Assembly: GCA_030544235.1 (NCBI GenBank)
Contig: CM060470.1
Location: forward strand, 11,867,356 to 11,931,355
From: Lepturacanthus savala
Lineage: Eukaryota > Chordata > Actinopteri > Scombriformes > Trichiuridae
Direction of reading: 5' to 3'
DNA length: 64,000 nucleotides
The position numbers were made by a program, and so were the translations under genes. Position 1 is the stretch's first letter. Every line of letters starts with the position of its first letter. This document shows, piece by piece, positions 11,361-23,599 of the stretch. The notes beneath the pieces were generated by a model. It made no database searches and was not told the origin of the DNA. It was given only the letters and a program-made list of their open reading frames with translations.

Positions 11361-14240
11361 AGGTCTATATGTGTGTAGTGCTCTATTGTTAATATCTTAT
11401 CTCTTTGGAGCCATTTCTAAACAAGTTTCAGTGACCACCATCTTTAGGAATGACGGAACATGTCACCCAGTGGAGTGGTGTAGCTCATTGGCTTTTATGT
11501 GCCAGCACCCCCACCCCCCCACCCCTTCATTGCTTTATCCATTCCCAATAGCTCTCCCACAGCATTGCATTGCATTGCTCCACTCCGAGGTGAGCAGAGG
11601 TGATAGCCACTGTAGACAACACAAATGAGGGCTTTGTGGCTCTGGTGTGTGCCTTCAGTACTCTGGTGGGAGTCAGGAGGTCAGGATGCTGGAAGGTGAG
11701 GAGGTGAGGTTCAGGGGCTGACAGGGAGATGTAGTTTGAGAGGGGAGGTGAGGGGGGGGGAGTGGTGGTGACAAGGCTTCAGTTGTTTTGCTAAACTTGG
11801 GAGGAACAACCCTGACATTATGACATTGTGGACTCACGAAAATACACACACACACACACCAAGCAGTGTGCCGCGTTGACCCCGCCACCTCTTTCACCAC
11901 AGCGTTCAGGACAGAGAAAGTCAGAAGGAAAATAGAATTAATGCTCTGGTAACAACATTTAGAGGCAGTGTTTAACCTATTTTCTCAATGCTGGTCATTT
12001 GTAAAACCAGAAGTCAGTGTTGGTGCTGATGTCAATCAACTTGAATTTGCTTTTCAGTCCCCAGTAGTAATAAGACAAACATGTGCACAGCTTCCCAGTT
12101 CCTTTGAGTGAATTTGTACGCACTGAAGGATTCTTATGTTGAGAAGTCAATAATAGAGCCGCTGGTACACCATAAAAAAAACACTATTGTACAAATGATT
12201 AGGGAAGTTCTGCAGAAAGTGAAATCCAGCTAAAGCTATTATTTTTTTCTTAGTTATCCAAATAGATAAGAAAAATAGACAAAAAAATGCACCAATACAA
12301 AATACAGCCATTACGAATGATTGGATTAATGAAGTTTTATGTTCATTGGTGCTCACAAATATGCTTTCAAGTTGCAAAGCCTTTTTACTCCTTCAGTAAT
12401 CCGCCTGTGAGAGAGAGCTTGCAGGGAACACAGTCCACGTTGCTCCAAAGGTCAAAATGTCACTTTGGGTTGTAGGGACAAGTAAACATGGGTGGAATAA
12501 GCCTCCTGTCTTAAGGGGCCCACACCATAAATCCTTAGAATAAGAGGGCCTCTACATGATCTCCAGAGGCTGAAACAAAGGGTCAGGCTTTAATCGCGGG
12601 TAATAGAAATCCTGTTGTGCTAGCTCAGTGAACTCAGTTGTTAGAAAAAGAGGGGGATCATAGGTTGATAAAAGGGTCCTTGGGTCACATAATATAAAGA
12701 TAATGAAAAACAAAACAAAAAATATCTCCATGGCTGCAAGGAGGGAAAAAAAAAATTGAGAGTCGATGATCAGAAAAACACAAGTATGCAAACGCCACGG
12801 ATCCAAATGCAAGTGATGTGAACCGGAGGAATTCCTGGCCCCGGGTAATGAATAGTCATAAATTCATTAGTGAATGAGGACCGGACTGATTTGGAAGAAT
12901 GAAGAACACTATTGCGGTTATAAACCAGTTGACCCCATCAACTTGGCAGCTGTCATGACCTCAACCTGTGGCGGTATTAGATGGAGGGGGGGGGGGGGGG
13001 GGGTGCGGAGGGACAATATTTGTTTAAGCTGATAACTAGGGGTTGTAGAGGTTGTGTATGTGTGTGCATATTTGTGTCTTGTTTATAGTGCATACGTGTG
13101 ACTTTGGGAAAGAGCATGTTTGTGAGCATGTGAAAGAGCGCGATTATGTACACAAGTCTGCGCTAGCGCACGCTAAGTGATGGATTCCTCCTTATGCCTG
13201 AGTGAGTATTGATACAGTGTTGACGAGTATGGATGCACACATCTGTAATGGGATTCCATACGAGCGGGTGTGTGGCCCCGGCTGCAGCCGCTAACAGCAG
13301 CCTGCTTAATGGCCTACAGCTCTTGCTCAGTGTCATTAACATTCCAGCTGTGGAGATTTTGGCATGTGTTGGAAAGCATGCAGCTACACATCTCTTCCTG
13401 CTTCCAGCACAGACTGTCATTTGTCTCAAACAGCGGAGGCTCCGCCAAGGATACCCGAAAAAACAGCCCCGAACGCTTCAGACGATCCCTGACAGATAAT
13501 TCATCTGCTCGTCTGCCTGCCCGCTTCCGCGCCGCACGCTCTGTAACACTGATTTGTTTTTCTCGACTTTTTTTCCCTGTTCCGTGGCTCGCAGGGCCAA
13601 GAGACGTCGCGCTGACTCATCCATCCAGCGACAGGTAAAGAGTTACACCACCCCGATCCCTCCCTTACATGCCGTTTGCCAAGCTGTCAAACAAATCACA
13701 TTGTGCTCCTCGGTTCGTAACAGATACATCTCGAGCAATTATTTAGCAGATATTTTACAGAGACGCGTGATGTGTTTTGATGGGGCCTCGCGGATAATAT
13801 TAAATCTCGCCGTTGATAGGCGTTGGCACAGGCAGACGTTCAGGCGGGCAAGCCTTGTGCTGTTGCACAAAGTGTTGAGACACTGCTCCTGACATTATGG
13901 CAACTGTAAATCTAGCAGAAGCATTATGAGAGGGGTTGCACGGGACGCACAGGAACACTATCTTGCCTAACACACGAACATGCACACATGCACAAATGCA
14001 CAGGTATCTGCATCCACATGCAAACGCCATGTAACAGACACTGGAGCCAAAAATGAATCAAGCAGGTATGTGAGGCACATTTCACTGTCTGTTGCATGTG
14101 ACGTTGGATGTCAATGAGGCTGTTAATCATAGTTGTTGGAATTACTGTTCCGCACCTCTAGCTTATGAGGGACACCCAGTACTGTCAGACAACAAGATAG
14201 ATGTTTTATGGTTTCAACCAGTAGGGACACAGATGGAAAC
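11361..14240. other. gene-free stretch between Penelope relic and inhbb 3' end
   Basis: No exon was recognised. It contains a G18 run (12986-13003), a GT-rich patch near 13045-13080 and a balanced-composition, low-repeat block at about 13290-13930. That block may be conserved non-coding DNA near inhbb, but this cannot be tested from one sequence. Confidence 0.4.
12986..13003. repeat. poly-G run (18 G)
   Basis: Eighteen consecutive G residues. Such runs are prone to sequencing and assembly length errors and can form G-quadruplexes. Confidence 0.95.
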
Positions 14241-14266
14241 GTGCGTGTGTGTTTGTGTGTGTGTGT
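14241..14266. repeat. (GT)n microsatellite
   Basis: GT dinucleotides with one GTTTGT interruption. Confidence 0.85.
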
Positions 14267-14390
14267 TTTTTCTTCTAGTCTCCAGCTATTTCAGCCCCGC
14301 CTTTTTTGTTTAGGGAGTTATCAGCCAAGGCTGCAACAACATGACGCAGGAAAGAAATTTCTACAGTTACAAAAATATTTAAGAAAACAT

Positions 14391-14396
14391 TTTATT
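14391..14396 (-). terminator. candidate polyadenylation signal of inhbb
   Basis: AATAAA on the minus strand about 1.7 kb downstream of the inhbb stop codon; a second AATAAA lies at 14420-14425. The intervening 14430-16083 is AT-rich with little repeat content, consistent with a long 3' UTR as is common for inhbb. The choice of signal is inferred and would need transcript data. Confidence 0.35.
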
Positions 14397-14399
14397 TTA

Positions 14400-16083
14400 C
14401 ATAAACTGTACAGATGACATTTATTTGACTAAATGATTCTTAGACAGGAACTAAAAATAACTTTCTTATTAAATAGAAAACTGGAACAAAAATAGAATTA
14501 AAGGTGAAAAATGAAGTGTTGCATATTGTACAAAACAGAGAATGAAAATAGAGCTAAGAAATGAAATCATACAGTATATCGTACCCTGATACAGTGGTAG
14601 GCCTTTTGCAAATGATCAAAAACAGTATTGTACACAATAACTCAATGGCCTTGCCATCTTCGTACAATAGCTAAAATCTTGGCCTCTTTGGTTCCATTAA
14701 TTAGGTAAAATACATTTGAAACAAAATTCAATTTACTTCTATAAAAATAACTTTTCAATGGCAGTTTTTGTTTCACTAATCCCGCAACTTTTCAGTGCAA
14801 ACATCACAACAATCATTCGCTTTGGAAAGGGAGCGAAAGATTACATTTCAAGTATTGGTAAAGAAGTCGAGGACTGAAGAGAGAAAAAAGGGAGAGCGAG
14901 AAAAAAAAAAGAGAGAAAGAGAAAGATGGAAAAGAGAATTCAGTCTAATAGAGCATGTTGAGTATGGGTATAGGTTACTATACATTGCATAGCTCATGTG
15001 GCACTTAATTAACGATAGGACAGGACACTCAGTACCCCTTGGAAGGCATTTCTTTATACAAGTGCTATTCAGGGTGTGCATTTCAGTTTCTGCAAGTGCT
15101 GCACTGCACTGTGGCGACCCACCGGGCCGAAGCTAGAGTCTCCGAGTCCACAGGCCCACTTATACTCTCTACTGAGCCTTAGGGGGCAGGAGGAAGCAGT
15201 TCTCTCTCTCTTTCTCTCTCTCTCTCTCTGTCACTCCCAGCGCACAAGTGAAGTGCACTTATGAGATCTGTCTTCACCTGGTTGTCATGGTAACGGGGCC
15301 TGCAGCACTCTCGTGACAGGCAGGAAGTTGAGGTTGAGGCCCGTAGTCCACAGCAAGAATGACGAACAATAACAGCAGCTCTGTCGAGGACTTTCTTTTG
15401 CCACTGCAGTGCGGAGGGTATAATCCTGCAAGGCATTAAGCGCTGCCGGTCTAATTCCCCCAGAGACGACAGTCAGACTGTGTCTGTCGGCATACTAGGG
15501 AAGTGCTGGTGTTCTGAATTGTATAAGCTGATGAATTGTCAGTGCTTACTAAAAACAAAAGTCTGTCATGTGCTTAAAGTACTTAAGAGGGTGGGAGGAG
15601 CGGGGTTGGGAGTGTGGAGGTGAAGCCAATAATGTCATCGGCTGATCCTGTCACTTTCCTTAAGCGCTTTTTTTTATTATTTTTTTTTTTTTATCTTCAT
15701 TCAAGAGGAGATGCTGGGCCATTATTTTTGACTAGAAATGGCAAACTAGAGCAAAGTATCATTTGGTGATAATCATTCCCTTTCTCGTCCCATCGCTGAC
15801 CGGGTCGTCCGAGACGGACGGAACTCGTAACAGCAAGCATGTCACTCAGTCTGATAAATACACACACTCGCACGAACAACGTGCAAACACTCACATGCAC
15901 ACATGGACACAGCACTGATACTTGCGTTCGCTAGATTTGTACCTGTGTGTGTGTGTGTGTTGCTTGCACATACAGTAGGTATAGATATATCGTATATGTG
16001 TACCGTACAATATCGTCCCGTTTGTACAAAAGGCCTTTCTGACTGTTCCGAGTTCAAAGGTCGAGTACGGGTCAGCGTGCGAC
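14400..16083 (-). other. probable long 3' UTR of inhbb
   Basis: This is the sequence immediately after the inhbb stop codon on the minus strand. It has no coding exon, is moderately AT-rich and contains several TGTA-type words that could be Pumilio-like sites. A (CT)n tract lies at 15201-15229 and a GT tract near 15944. The extent is inferred from the candidate AATAAA signals near 14.4 kb. Confidence 0.4.
15201..15229. repeat. (TC)n microsatellite
   Basis: Pyrimidine dinucleotide repeat with one TT interruption, within the inferred inhbb 3' UTR. Confidence 0.9.
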
Positions 16084-16907
16084 TCAAGCGCAGCCACACT
16101 CTTCTACGATCATGTTGGGCACATCCCTCTTGACGATGTTGTACTCATCGTCAAAGTAGAGCATGGACATAGTACTGAGCTTGGTGGGGATGCAGCAGGA
16201 GTTGACCGACCCCGGGCTCATCCCTCTCATGCGGTACTGGTTAACTACTGCTGTGTGGAAGGACGAAGCCGAGCCTGGCACACCGGCCATGTAGGCCGGG
16301 CAGCTGCCTTCGCAGTAGTTGCCGTAATAGCCAGCCGGCGCAATGATCCAGTCGTTCCAGCCGATTAGGCGGAAGTCTATGTAAAACTGCTGCCGGCAGC
16401 ACAGGCCCCCGCTGGTACCGTCGCACTCCAGTCCCCGCTTGCGAATGCGGTGCTTGCCGTCCACCTGGCGCGCACGCACCACCAGGAAGGGCCGGTGGGA
16501 CGGGTCTCCCGGGTCCACCATCACCGGCACCACGCCGCCCGTCTCGCAGCCCTCGCAGTGGACCTCCAGGTCCTGCCGCCGACTGCCTTTTCCAAACACA
16601 GCCCGAATGGCCTCGGAGAGGGGGAAAGTATGCCAGCCGCTGCGCTTCAGATCGACCCGCTTCTCCACCAGGGCCCAGCGGCCCGTTCCCCCTCCGCCGC
16701 CACCTCCCGGGCCTCCTTCCGCACCGCCGGAAGCCGCCGCCTCCTGGTAGTGGATCTTGACCGTCACCTTCCTCCGGAGGCCCTTTTCAGGACCGGCCGG
16801 CAGCACGCGGAAGTAAAGCCACAGGTTCGCCTGGGACACAAACAGGTTCTGGTTGCCCTCGTTGGAGATGAGGAAGTACAGACCGGACTTGGAGGTTGTG
16901 TGGTCAT
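16084..16907 (-). CDS. inhbb: inhbb coding exon 2 (most of prodomain, furin site, mature domain)
   Basis: The acceptor reads ctgtgtcaccaacag on the minus strand. The first bases 'at' complete the split Asp codon 130 started in exon 1. The exon runs to the TGA stop at 16086-16084. The ORF extending upstream of 16907 to 16998 is intronic. Confidence 0.97.
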
Positions 16908-19900
16908 CTGTTGGTGACACAGAAAAAACAGACAAATGCGTTATTGTCAATTTATTGAGTATTACCCAATCAATATATGGAATAAAAAACATCCTCATAT
17001 AGTTTATTTGAATAGGTAGCCATAAAAAACCCCCATAAAAAATGGTCTTCTTCAGCAGATGGACTTTGTTCGGTTGTCATGGAGATGATTCAGTAAGTAT
17101 TATGCCTGAAGTATGAGATTTTGGTGACTGGATATTACATCTGACTCCATCCCATGACTCAATCCCATTTTTACATGCACGTGATTAATGAACCATCTCC
17201 ATGACAACTGAGCAAACTGCATCGCCTGTTGGAGTCATCAAGATGTAGCTGAATGTAGCTTGTGCTAATAATTGGATTATTATTTCAAGAAAAAAGCTAA
17301 AGACTGTATGCCTTACACACACACACATACACACACACGACATGTGCCCACAAACAGAATCCCCACGAATAAGGGCGCAGCTCTGTCTTTAAAGAACTGT
17401 TTTCCCTTGTTTTCTCAGTGTACCCTCAATCACTGTGTCAGGTGACCCCTGTGGCAACTCCTGATAGGCCAGCTGCGACAGGCCAGTTCTTGGACCGGGC
17501 CCAGTTGGCCTCACGTCCAGTTTTGTAGGTGACAGGGCCAAAAGAGAAAGAGAGAAAGAGGGAGAACAGAGGAGAGGAAAATGAAGGAAAGGAGGAAGGA
17601 TGCAAGTGGAAAAGGTGGGAGGATGGTGTACATGGCCAAGGCTCCCAGGGGGTTCATTGAGTTCGCTGTTAGTACCCCCGTGAACCCCACCCCTTTCCCT
17701 CCGCCTTCCAGTACGAGCACGCTGAGAGTGACAGCACAAAGCCCCCTGTGAGGCACTGGGAGACGGACACGTTGCAGCCCGGCATTGAAACGCGTGGCTT
17801 TCCAGCAAAAAGCATGATGAGGCAAAAATAAAAGCCATTTACATGACACTGGCCACTTTCTAAAACGGCACAATGAAGAGATCCAGGGTGTCTAAAGGTG
17901 GCGATGGGCTCTCCCTGGCAGTATTTTTCTTTCCTTTTTTCTTCCCTAAGCCTAATGATGTCTTCCAAATTACGCTGAGGTAACTTGAAAGGTTTCTATT
18001 TCAGGAGATTTGGTACAATGTGCTCAAGCAGAGCAGCGCCTTTGAAAGCGGCTAAATTACTTTGTTTGCCGACTGATTAGTGTGTGTCAGTGTTAACAGG
18101 TGGCCACCAAAGACGGGCCCCCTCTTTAAGGCACCTCACGCCTCTTCCTCCTGTAAAACCCACGGCTTTACATTCACACACATAAACTTGTTCGGACCAG
18201 CGCGCCACTCTATAGCACGTCGGCTCGGCGCTCAAGCACTTCACACACACACATTTGCATCCATCAATGCACACACACATCCCCACGGTAAGCAATACAT
18301 CAATTATCAGCCTTTCTTAATACCAAAGCCTGTGGGTAAAGCATCGAGTACACAATGAGGACATATGTAAATACATCTTAAGTGAACAACATAACATAAT
18401 CAGCTGAACAGCACCTTTTGCCTGTGACTGCTGTAAAGGCCCCTCGGGGCTACAAGCAACTAACTTCACCTCATTCAGCGCTGAGCGTTCTTACTTGCCT
18501 CAACAGCTCTGAGCTTTAAAAAAAAAAAAAAAAGAAAAGAAAAAGAAAGGGACTGATACACAGATAGGGAGCAGAGCTGGTCATGAATATAAGTGCGCCG
18601 CTGTGTTCTGAGTCAAGATATCTGTATTTCCCTTCAGGATAGCCAAATCATGTGCATCTAAAGCTGTTTCTTTGGAAAGCTGGGGCATATGACTGAGGCT
18701 GGGCAGTTTAACACTTTGGTTAATGTCCCAGTGAAATAAATGTAGCTATTAAAGCATTGTAGGAATCATTTTCACAACAGAAACATAGTGAAATACTTCA
18801 CAAGTAGGGCTGCAACTAACTGTTAACGGACACCCCCCAGTCATATTCATCAGGCTCACACCTTACCATCATTTAAACATGCCCTCAGAACCCACCTCTT
18901 CATACTCACTCTCACCTGCTGACCCCTGTTCCCTTACTCTCCCTTCCCTCCATTCCATGACATGTTCCATATTCTTTCTTTTACAAAGATTTTCCATGTA
19001 AAGAATCTTCGAGTGCTTAGAGAAGTGTTATCATTTAATTAGTAAGACAAAGAACAACTGTGAAAATCCTAAATCCTATTTGTTATTTCTGATTCATTGA
19101 TTCTTATACAAATTATTACCAATTTCTTGTCATTGGACAGAATGAATGAATCATCTGATCAGTTCATTCCCAATTGATAGATTTCTTTATGAACTTCTAA
19201 TGAACAGGAAAACACAAAAAAGCGATACAGGATTGATAACTGATGTATAAAAATGCAACTAAATGTATGAAAATGTTTTGCAGCCATTACTATATCAGTC
19301 CTAGATGATCATGTGATTTAACCAAAAGATGTCTAAGGTCATGACTGAACTTTGACCCTCATCTGTAAACTACAGCTTCAACAAAAGTATTTTAAATGGG
19401 GAAATAAATGTAAAACTTAAATACTTGTAAAAAAACAAAAAAAAAAACACTTTCACCAACTGCTACCTGGGCGCATCAGGTATATGAATCACTCCCAGAG
19501 AGGAACACTAAGACTCACTCTATCCAGTCATCATAGTTACAGTATGTGTTTTTCATCGTCCTGTCCTTTATAGGAACAAATTTTTTTCCTCCAGTGTTAC
19601 GATTTGGAGCTGGCCCCAACATGCCTTGCTTGACCCCGAAGAGGAAAAGTTGCTCGTGAGTATCAGGAGGCAGGACACCTGGGTGGGCTTGTGTGGATAA
19701 AAAAAAAAAAAAAAGCTGCTCCAGCGTGTCCTCACCTGCGCCACCAAGTCAGAGAAGAGGCCGTGAAAAGCAGCCAGGCTGGCAGGAAGGCAGCTCCAGT
19801 GCTCATTACTCAAAGCCGCTGTCGACAAGACCACACGCTGTGGAAGGACAAGGGCGCGGCGCAAGAGCATTCGCGGCTCTGAGATGAGCAGAAGCGCGCG

Positions 19901-22900
19901 TGCATATAGCGGCCGTCCCTTGAGCACAGCACTTCAGGAATTCCGCATGGAGCGAGGAGATGGAGAGGACGGAAGGGTAGGGCTGAGCCACCGGACTTTC
20001 AGCCGGAGGTTGAAGCCGCCGCGTTCCCCGTTGTCGTCAAAGCTTTACTACAGGGGCATTTTAATAATATTGCATGAATCATTTATAGGATCACAAACTA
20101 TACAGAGGCAGCCAGGCCCATTGAGGACTGAAACACACACTTGTGAGTGGATGTGGAAAATGTCTGGACCGGCTCCAGCGGCGCCATGACTGACAGCTCG
20201 TCATGAAAGAGTCGTGTCCTGAAGTAAACCCGCCAACCTGATCCTCTGGAAGGAATGGGACCGGAGTTAATGACCTCCCATAATGAAGTCTTAATTCTGT
20301 GTCTTGGACCACTCACCGTGGACTCACTGGGTCCGAACAGTTATAGCGGGCAATCAAGAAGCGCGGATCTAAACTTCTCCATCAACCCCCTTCTCTGTCC
20401 TCCTCCTCCTCCTCCTCCTCCCCTCTTTCGATGCCTGTGTTCCCCGCTCCGCTCCCGTGGATACGGGACACCGAATCCTTCAGCGAGGGCCCATGAGACC
20501 ATGTCAGTGGAGATGGGAGATTGGCATCGTCTCCCCCACCTGCCCGAGGCTGCTTTGGCAGACCTCATACCTCTGCGCTACCGCAACTGGAGATAAGAAG
20601 CTGGCGCACAAGCGGGCAGTTAACCCTGTGCCGAGGGGAGGCAAACTGACCCCACCGCTCCACACGTTACACATAAAACACCAATCTACATCGTTTTGCT
20701 GGCTCGCTGTTGGCTAAACATATGCCAACCTCACCCCCCAACCCGCCTTGTCCTAAACTGTGACAACAACAATTCAGGCTCCCTCATGCTTGGAGGACAG
20801 GCTCCCCTGGCTTCAGAGCTTTCTGGAGACCTTGCCTCTGAGCCATGGCCCGGCTGGCAGCATCCGATCTGGGGGTCGTGAGCCAGCTGGCCAGGAGGCA
20901 GACAGGGTCTAGGGAGCAGGGACCCAAGCCAGCTCCATGGTACAATGCCACACAAAGACTCAAAGGTGTGAGGAAGAATAGAACCTCCCCCCCCCCAAAA
21001 AAAAAAAACAGAAGAAGAAGAAGCAAAGGAGCCCAGCGAACCTTTAGAATGACAAAAGCATTCTTTACAACTCTGCAATATGGGCACACACACACACAAT
21101 GCACACCCCCTCCACGGCCAGCATCGCCATCACCATACCCCTCCACCCACGCTCCCCCAATCTGAGCCCGCACGGACTCAAATGTCTCATGCATTATTCT
21201 GAGCGATTTCCTTTGTTTTCTCCGCTTTTTTTCTCCTTCTTAACGTTGACATGATGGGTTCAGCAGGAACACGTAGCGCTCTTATAATAATTGCCTGGCT
21301 TTTGTTCCCCTGTCATGAGGGCGCTCAGATCATTCCTATTGGAAGGCAGGAGCTGGCAGTCCATTTGGGCTAATTGTACCGACGGAGCCAGGAAAAGGCA
21401 GAATTCTGTGTGTTTAAGACACCCTTTAATTGCATGTTTACTTTCTGTTAAACAAATAGTCACGTCGAAGACGTGGTTCTCACAGGGCTAACTGACAATT
21501 ATTGGATTCTGTCAAGCGCAGGCGATTTTCATGCGTGTTTATGCGAGGACGGGTGACAAATTAAAGGAAAAACCTGGATAAATGAGTGGAGAAACCCAAC
21601 GATTGCAGACGCTTACATGCAGGTGCACTGCATGGTGCAATCAAGCAATTGACATCCAATCATGCTCTGTGGCAGGTATAAAAATTGCTCAGCAGGCGCA
21701 GTTGATTCTGATTTTTGTGTCAAGGTGGCAAAAGGAAAAGATCTAAGTGGGTTTAGAAGGGGGCTCATTGTTGGGGCACGGACAGTAAGAGCTTCAGTTA
21801 CAAAGACTACTCAACTGGCTCCAATAGGAACAGCGACTACAGTGCAAACGTCTGATGATTGCGATGCTTGGGCATTCATGTGATACCTAAGTTGGAGGAG
21901 AACGTCGATGCAGGATGATCAACCGGCACGAACAGTACGTCGTCAGTCACACAGAGAGGGATGTTACAGCATACCATTTACAAAGATCAATGCACATTTG
22001 AGAGTACAGTGGTGCAAAAAACTATAGGCACAGGTCCATGGAGATGTGGAGAAAGGTTTTATGGTCAGATGAGTCATCCTTTATAAGCGACTGAGTGCAT
22101 GTGTGGCGTACACCAAGGATCCGGCCCATGCCACGTTGACTCCACTTCAACACACTCAAATCAATACGATACACAGTCGATCTGAGTGATAGCCTTCGTC
22201 CGAGATGAAACTTTTCTATCCTGATGGAAGTCGCCTCTTCCAGGATGACAATGCCCCCCCGTCCAAAGGGCACAGGGAGGCAACGAATGGTTTGACGTGT
22301 ATGAACGTGAGGTGAATCATATGCTACGGCCTTCGCCGGTTACCACTATTCAGCCTGAGAGGTTCTTGAGCGGCATGCTGGACAGCGCTCTTCGCCGCAA
22401 CGTCAATCAAAACACCGAATGAGGGGATATCACCGAATGAGGGGAAAGGATGTGTTTGTTTCTCCAGTGGCGTTCCAGAGACTCGGAGAATCGATGCCAA
22501 GACGGACAGAAGCGACACGATGGACCAACACCTAACTATGACACTTTAATATGGTTTTTCCTTTAATTTGTCACCAGGTTTTATGCGTAGGTGTGTGTGT
22601 GTGTGTCTGTGTTTGTGTGTAAGAGTGTGAGAGAGGATATTCTTTTTGGACTTCTAAGAATTAGTTAGATACACATTCTTAGAGGAAGGGATAAACAGCC
22701 AATTGAGGTACTTTGTTCGTATTTAAAAGAGGGATTTATACATTGTAGTATTGAGTGTGAGCTCAGCTTTGGTGATAAATTGGATTCTGAGGTTCTTTTT
22801 TGTCCCCTAGACAACACAGGGGTGATTTAAGGACTCTTTTCTTTAGTTTCATTTCCTTTTGATTTTCACTGGGGGTAAAATGGGAGGATTTATCACCAAC

Positions 22901-23566
22901 AACTGGCTTCAAGCAGGAGTGAAATGTGATGTAATGAGATAATGAAAATATGTCTTTTTTTTTTTTTAAACCAATTTGCGTGTGTCTCATCTATTTCGTC
23001 TCTGCTTGTTAGTCACACCTACGGGATAAGCTCTTTAAAAAAAAAGCACCATTTCATCCACGGGCGCGTATTATTATCGCACCTGGTTCTTCCTATTACA
23101 TAAAGTCAAAAGGTGAGCGGGTTCATCCGGAGGTCGGTGCAGATCGGTAAAGGCCCGCGATGAATTATTGATTATTACCTGATTCGGCGAAGCTGATAAT
23201 CTCCGAGGTCTCCGCCTGGACCTCGTTGTTGAAGGCGGCCTGTCCGTCAAAGTTGGGGATCTCCACCCGGCCGTCCTCGCGCACTTTCCCGGCGTGCAGC
23301 CTCCTCAGCGCCGTCACCATCGCAGCCTTCGGGATGGGATGGGTGATGTTGGGTCTGTCTCTCATCTGCAGCCGGTTCAGTATGTGCCTCTTCACCGCCT
23401 CCACGAAGTCGATGTTCACGCGCTCCGACTGATCCGGCGCCCTGAAGCCGCAGGACGCGCACGACTCCTGGGGCGAGCTCTGAGTGTCCGTCCCGGTCGC
23501 CGAGCCGCAGCGCACGGACAGAACGCACGCAAACAAGCAGGACAGCGCCAAACTGTGTGGGCTCAT
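16084..23566 (-). CDS. inhbb: inhibin beta B chain precursor (activin B subunit), two coding exons
   Basis: TGF-beta family ligand precursor. Secreted beta-B subunits dimerise to activin B, or with alpha subunits to inhibin B, and control FSH release and development. Exons 23566-23179 and 16907-16084 join in phase 1 to 1212 nt, 403 aa (close to the mammalian length). Visible features: N-terminal hydrophobic signal peptide (about 1-24), a prodomain with an N-glycosylation sequon (NIT, residue 73), 'SNEGNQNLFV' of the inhibin-beta prodomain, a Gly-rich loop (194-203), and the furin site RIRKR (283-287). The mature chain of 116 aa starts GLECDG and carries nine cysteines (291, 299, 300, 328, 332, 367, 368, 400, 402), ending in VEECGCA. 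'FRLIGWNDWIIAP' and 'GSASSFHTAVVNQYRMRG' identify beta B rather than beta A. The 6.27-kb intron has a GT donor at 23178-23177 and an AG acceptor at 16909-16908. No disabling change is seen. Confidence 0.97.
18826..18970 (+). mobile_element. short LINE-like fragment (low confidence)
   Basis: The words 'catttaaacatgccctcaga' and 'acccacctcttca' can encode a degenerate Leu-(Lys/Arg)-Thr-His-Leu-Phe motif often seen near the C-terminus of fish LINE ORFs. Only about 130 bp is recognisable and the family is uncertain. It lies in the inhbb intron. Confidence 0.3.
21553..22574 (+). mobile_element. Tc1/mariner transposon relic in inhbb intron
   Basis: The ends are perfect 22-bp inverted repeats: gtgacaaattaaaggaaaaa(cc) at 21553-21574 and its reverse complement at 22553-22574. 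Inside, plus-strand pieces of a Tc1-type transposase are visible: 'AKGKDLSGFRRGLIVGART' (N-terminal helix-turn-helix region, with the original ATG now GTG near 21725), and 'LFYPDGSRLFQDDNAP', which contains the second catalytic Asp of the DDE triad. Multiple stops, frameshifts and deletions break the gene. At about 1.02 kb it is shorter than a full Tc1 element, so it is non-autonomous. Confidence 0.88.
22590..22625. repeat. (GT)n microsatellite
   Basis: GT-rich tract just outside the right end of the Tc1 relic. Confidence 0.8.
23179..23566 (-). CDS. inhbb: inhbb coding exon 1 (signal peptide and N-terminal prodomain)
   Basis: ATG at 23566-23564 in the context gaaaaaaATGA, followed by a hydrophobic leader (SLALSCLFACVLSV). 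The exon ends at 23179 with the donor g|gtaata on the minus strand, leaving one base of codon 130. Contains 'NIDFVEAVKRHILNRLQM' and 'HIPKAAM'-like 'HPIPKAAMVTALRRLHAGK', conserved in inhibin beta prodomains. Confidence 0.96.
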
Positions 23567-23568
23567 TT

Positions 23569-23595
23569 TTTTCTTCTTCTTCTTCTTCTTCTTCT
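23569..23595 (-). repeat. inhbb: (GAA)n tract in inhbb 5' UTR
   Basis: On the gene strand a run of about nine GAA triplets ends two A-rich codons before the initiator ATG. It is inferred to be 5' UTR because it sits directly upstream of the start codon with no acceptor site between. Confidence 0.85.
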
Positions 23596-23599
23596 AAAT

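Noticed and set aside
16439..16917. Plus-strand ORFs of 103 and 155 codons
   Set aside because: They are antisense shadows of inhbb exon 2; composition follows the GC-rich coding sequence of the opposite strand.
17389..17968. Minus-strand ORFs of 99-149 codons in the inhbb intron
   Set aside because: Low-complexity, three overlapping frames are open at once, and there is no supported splice structure or homologous motif.
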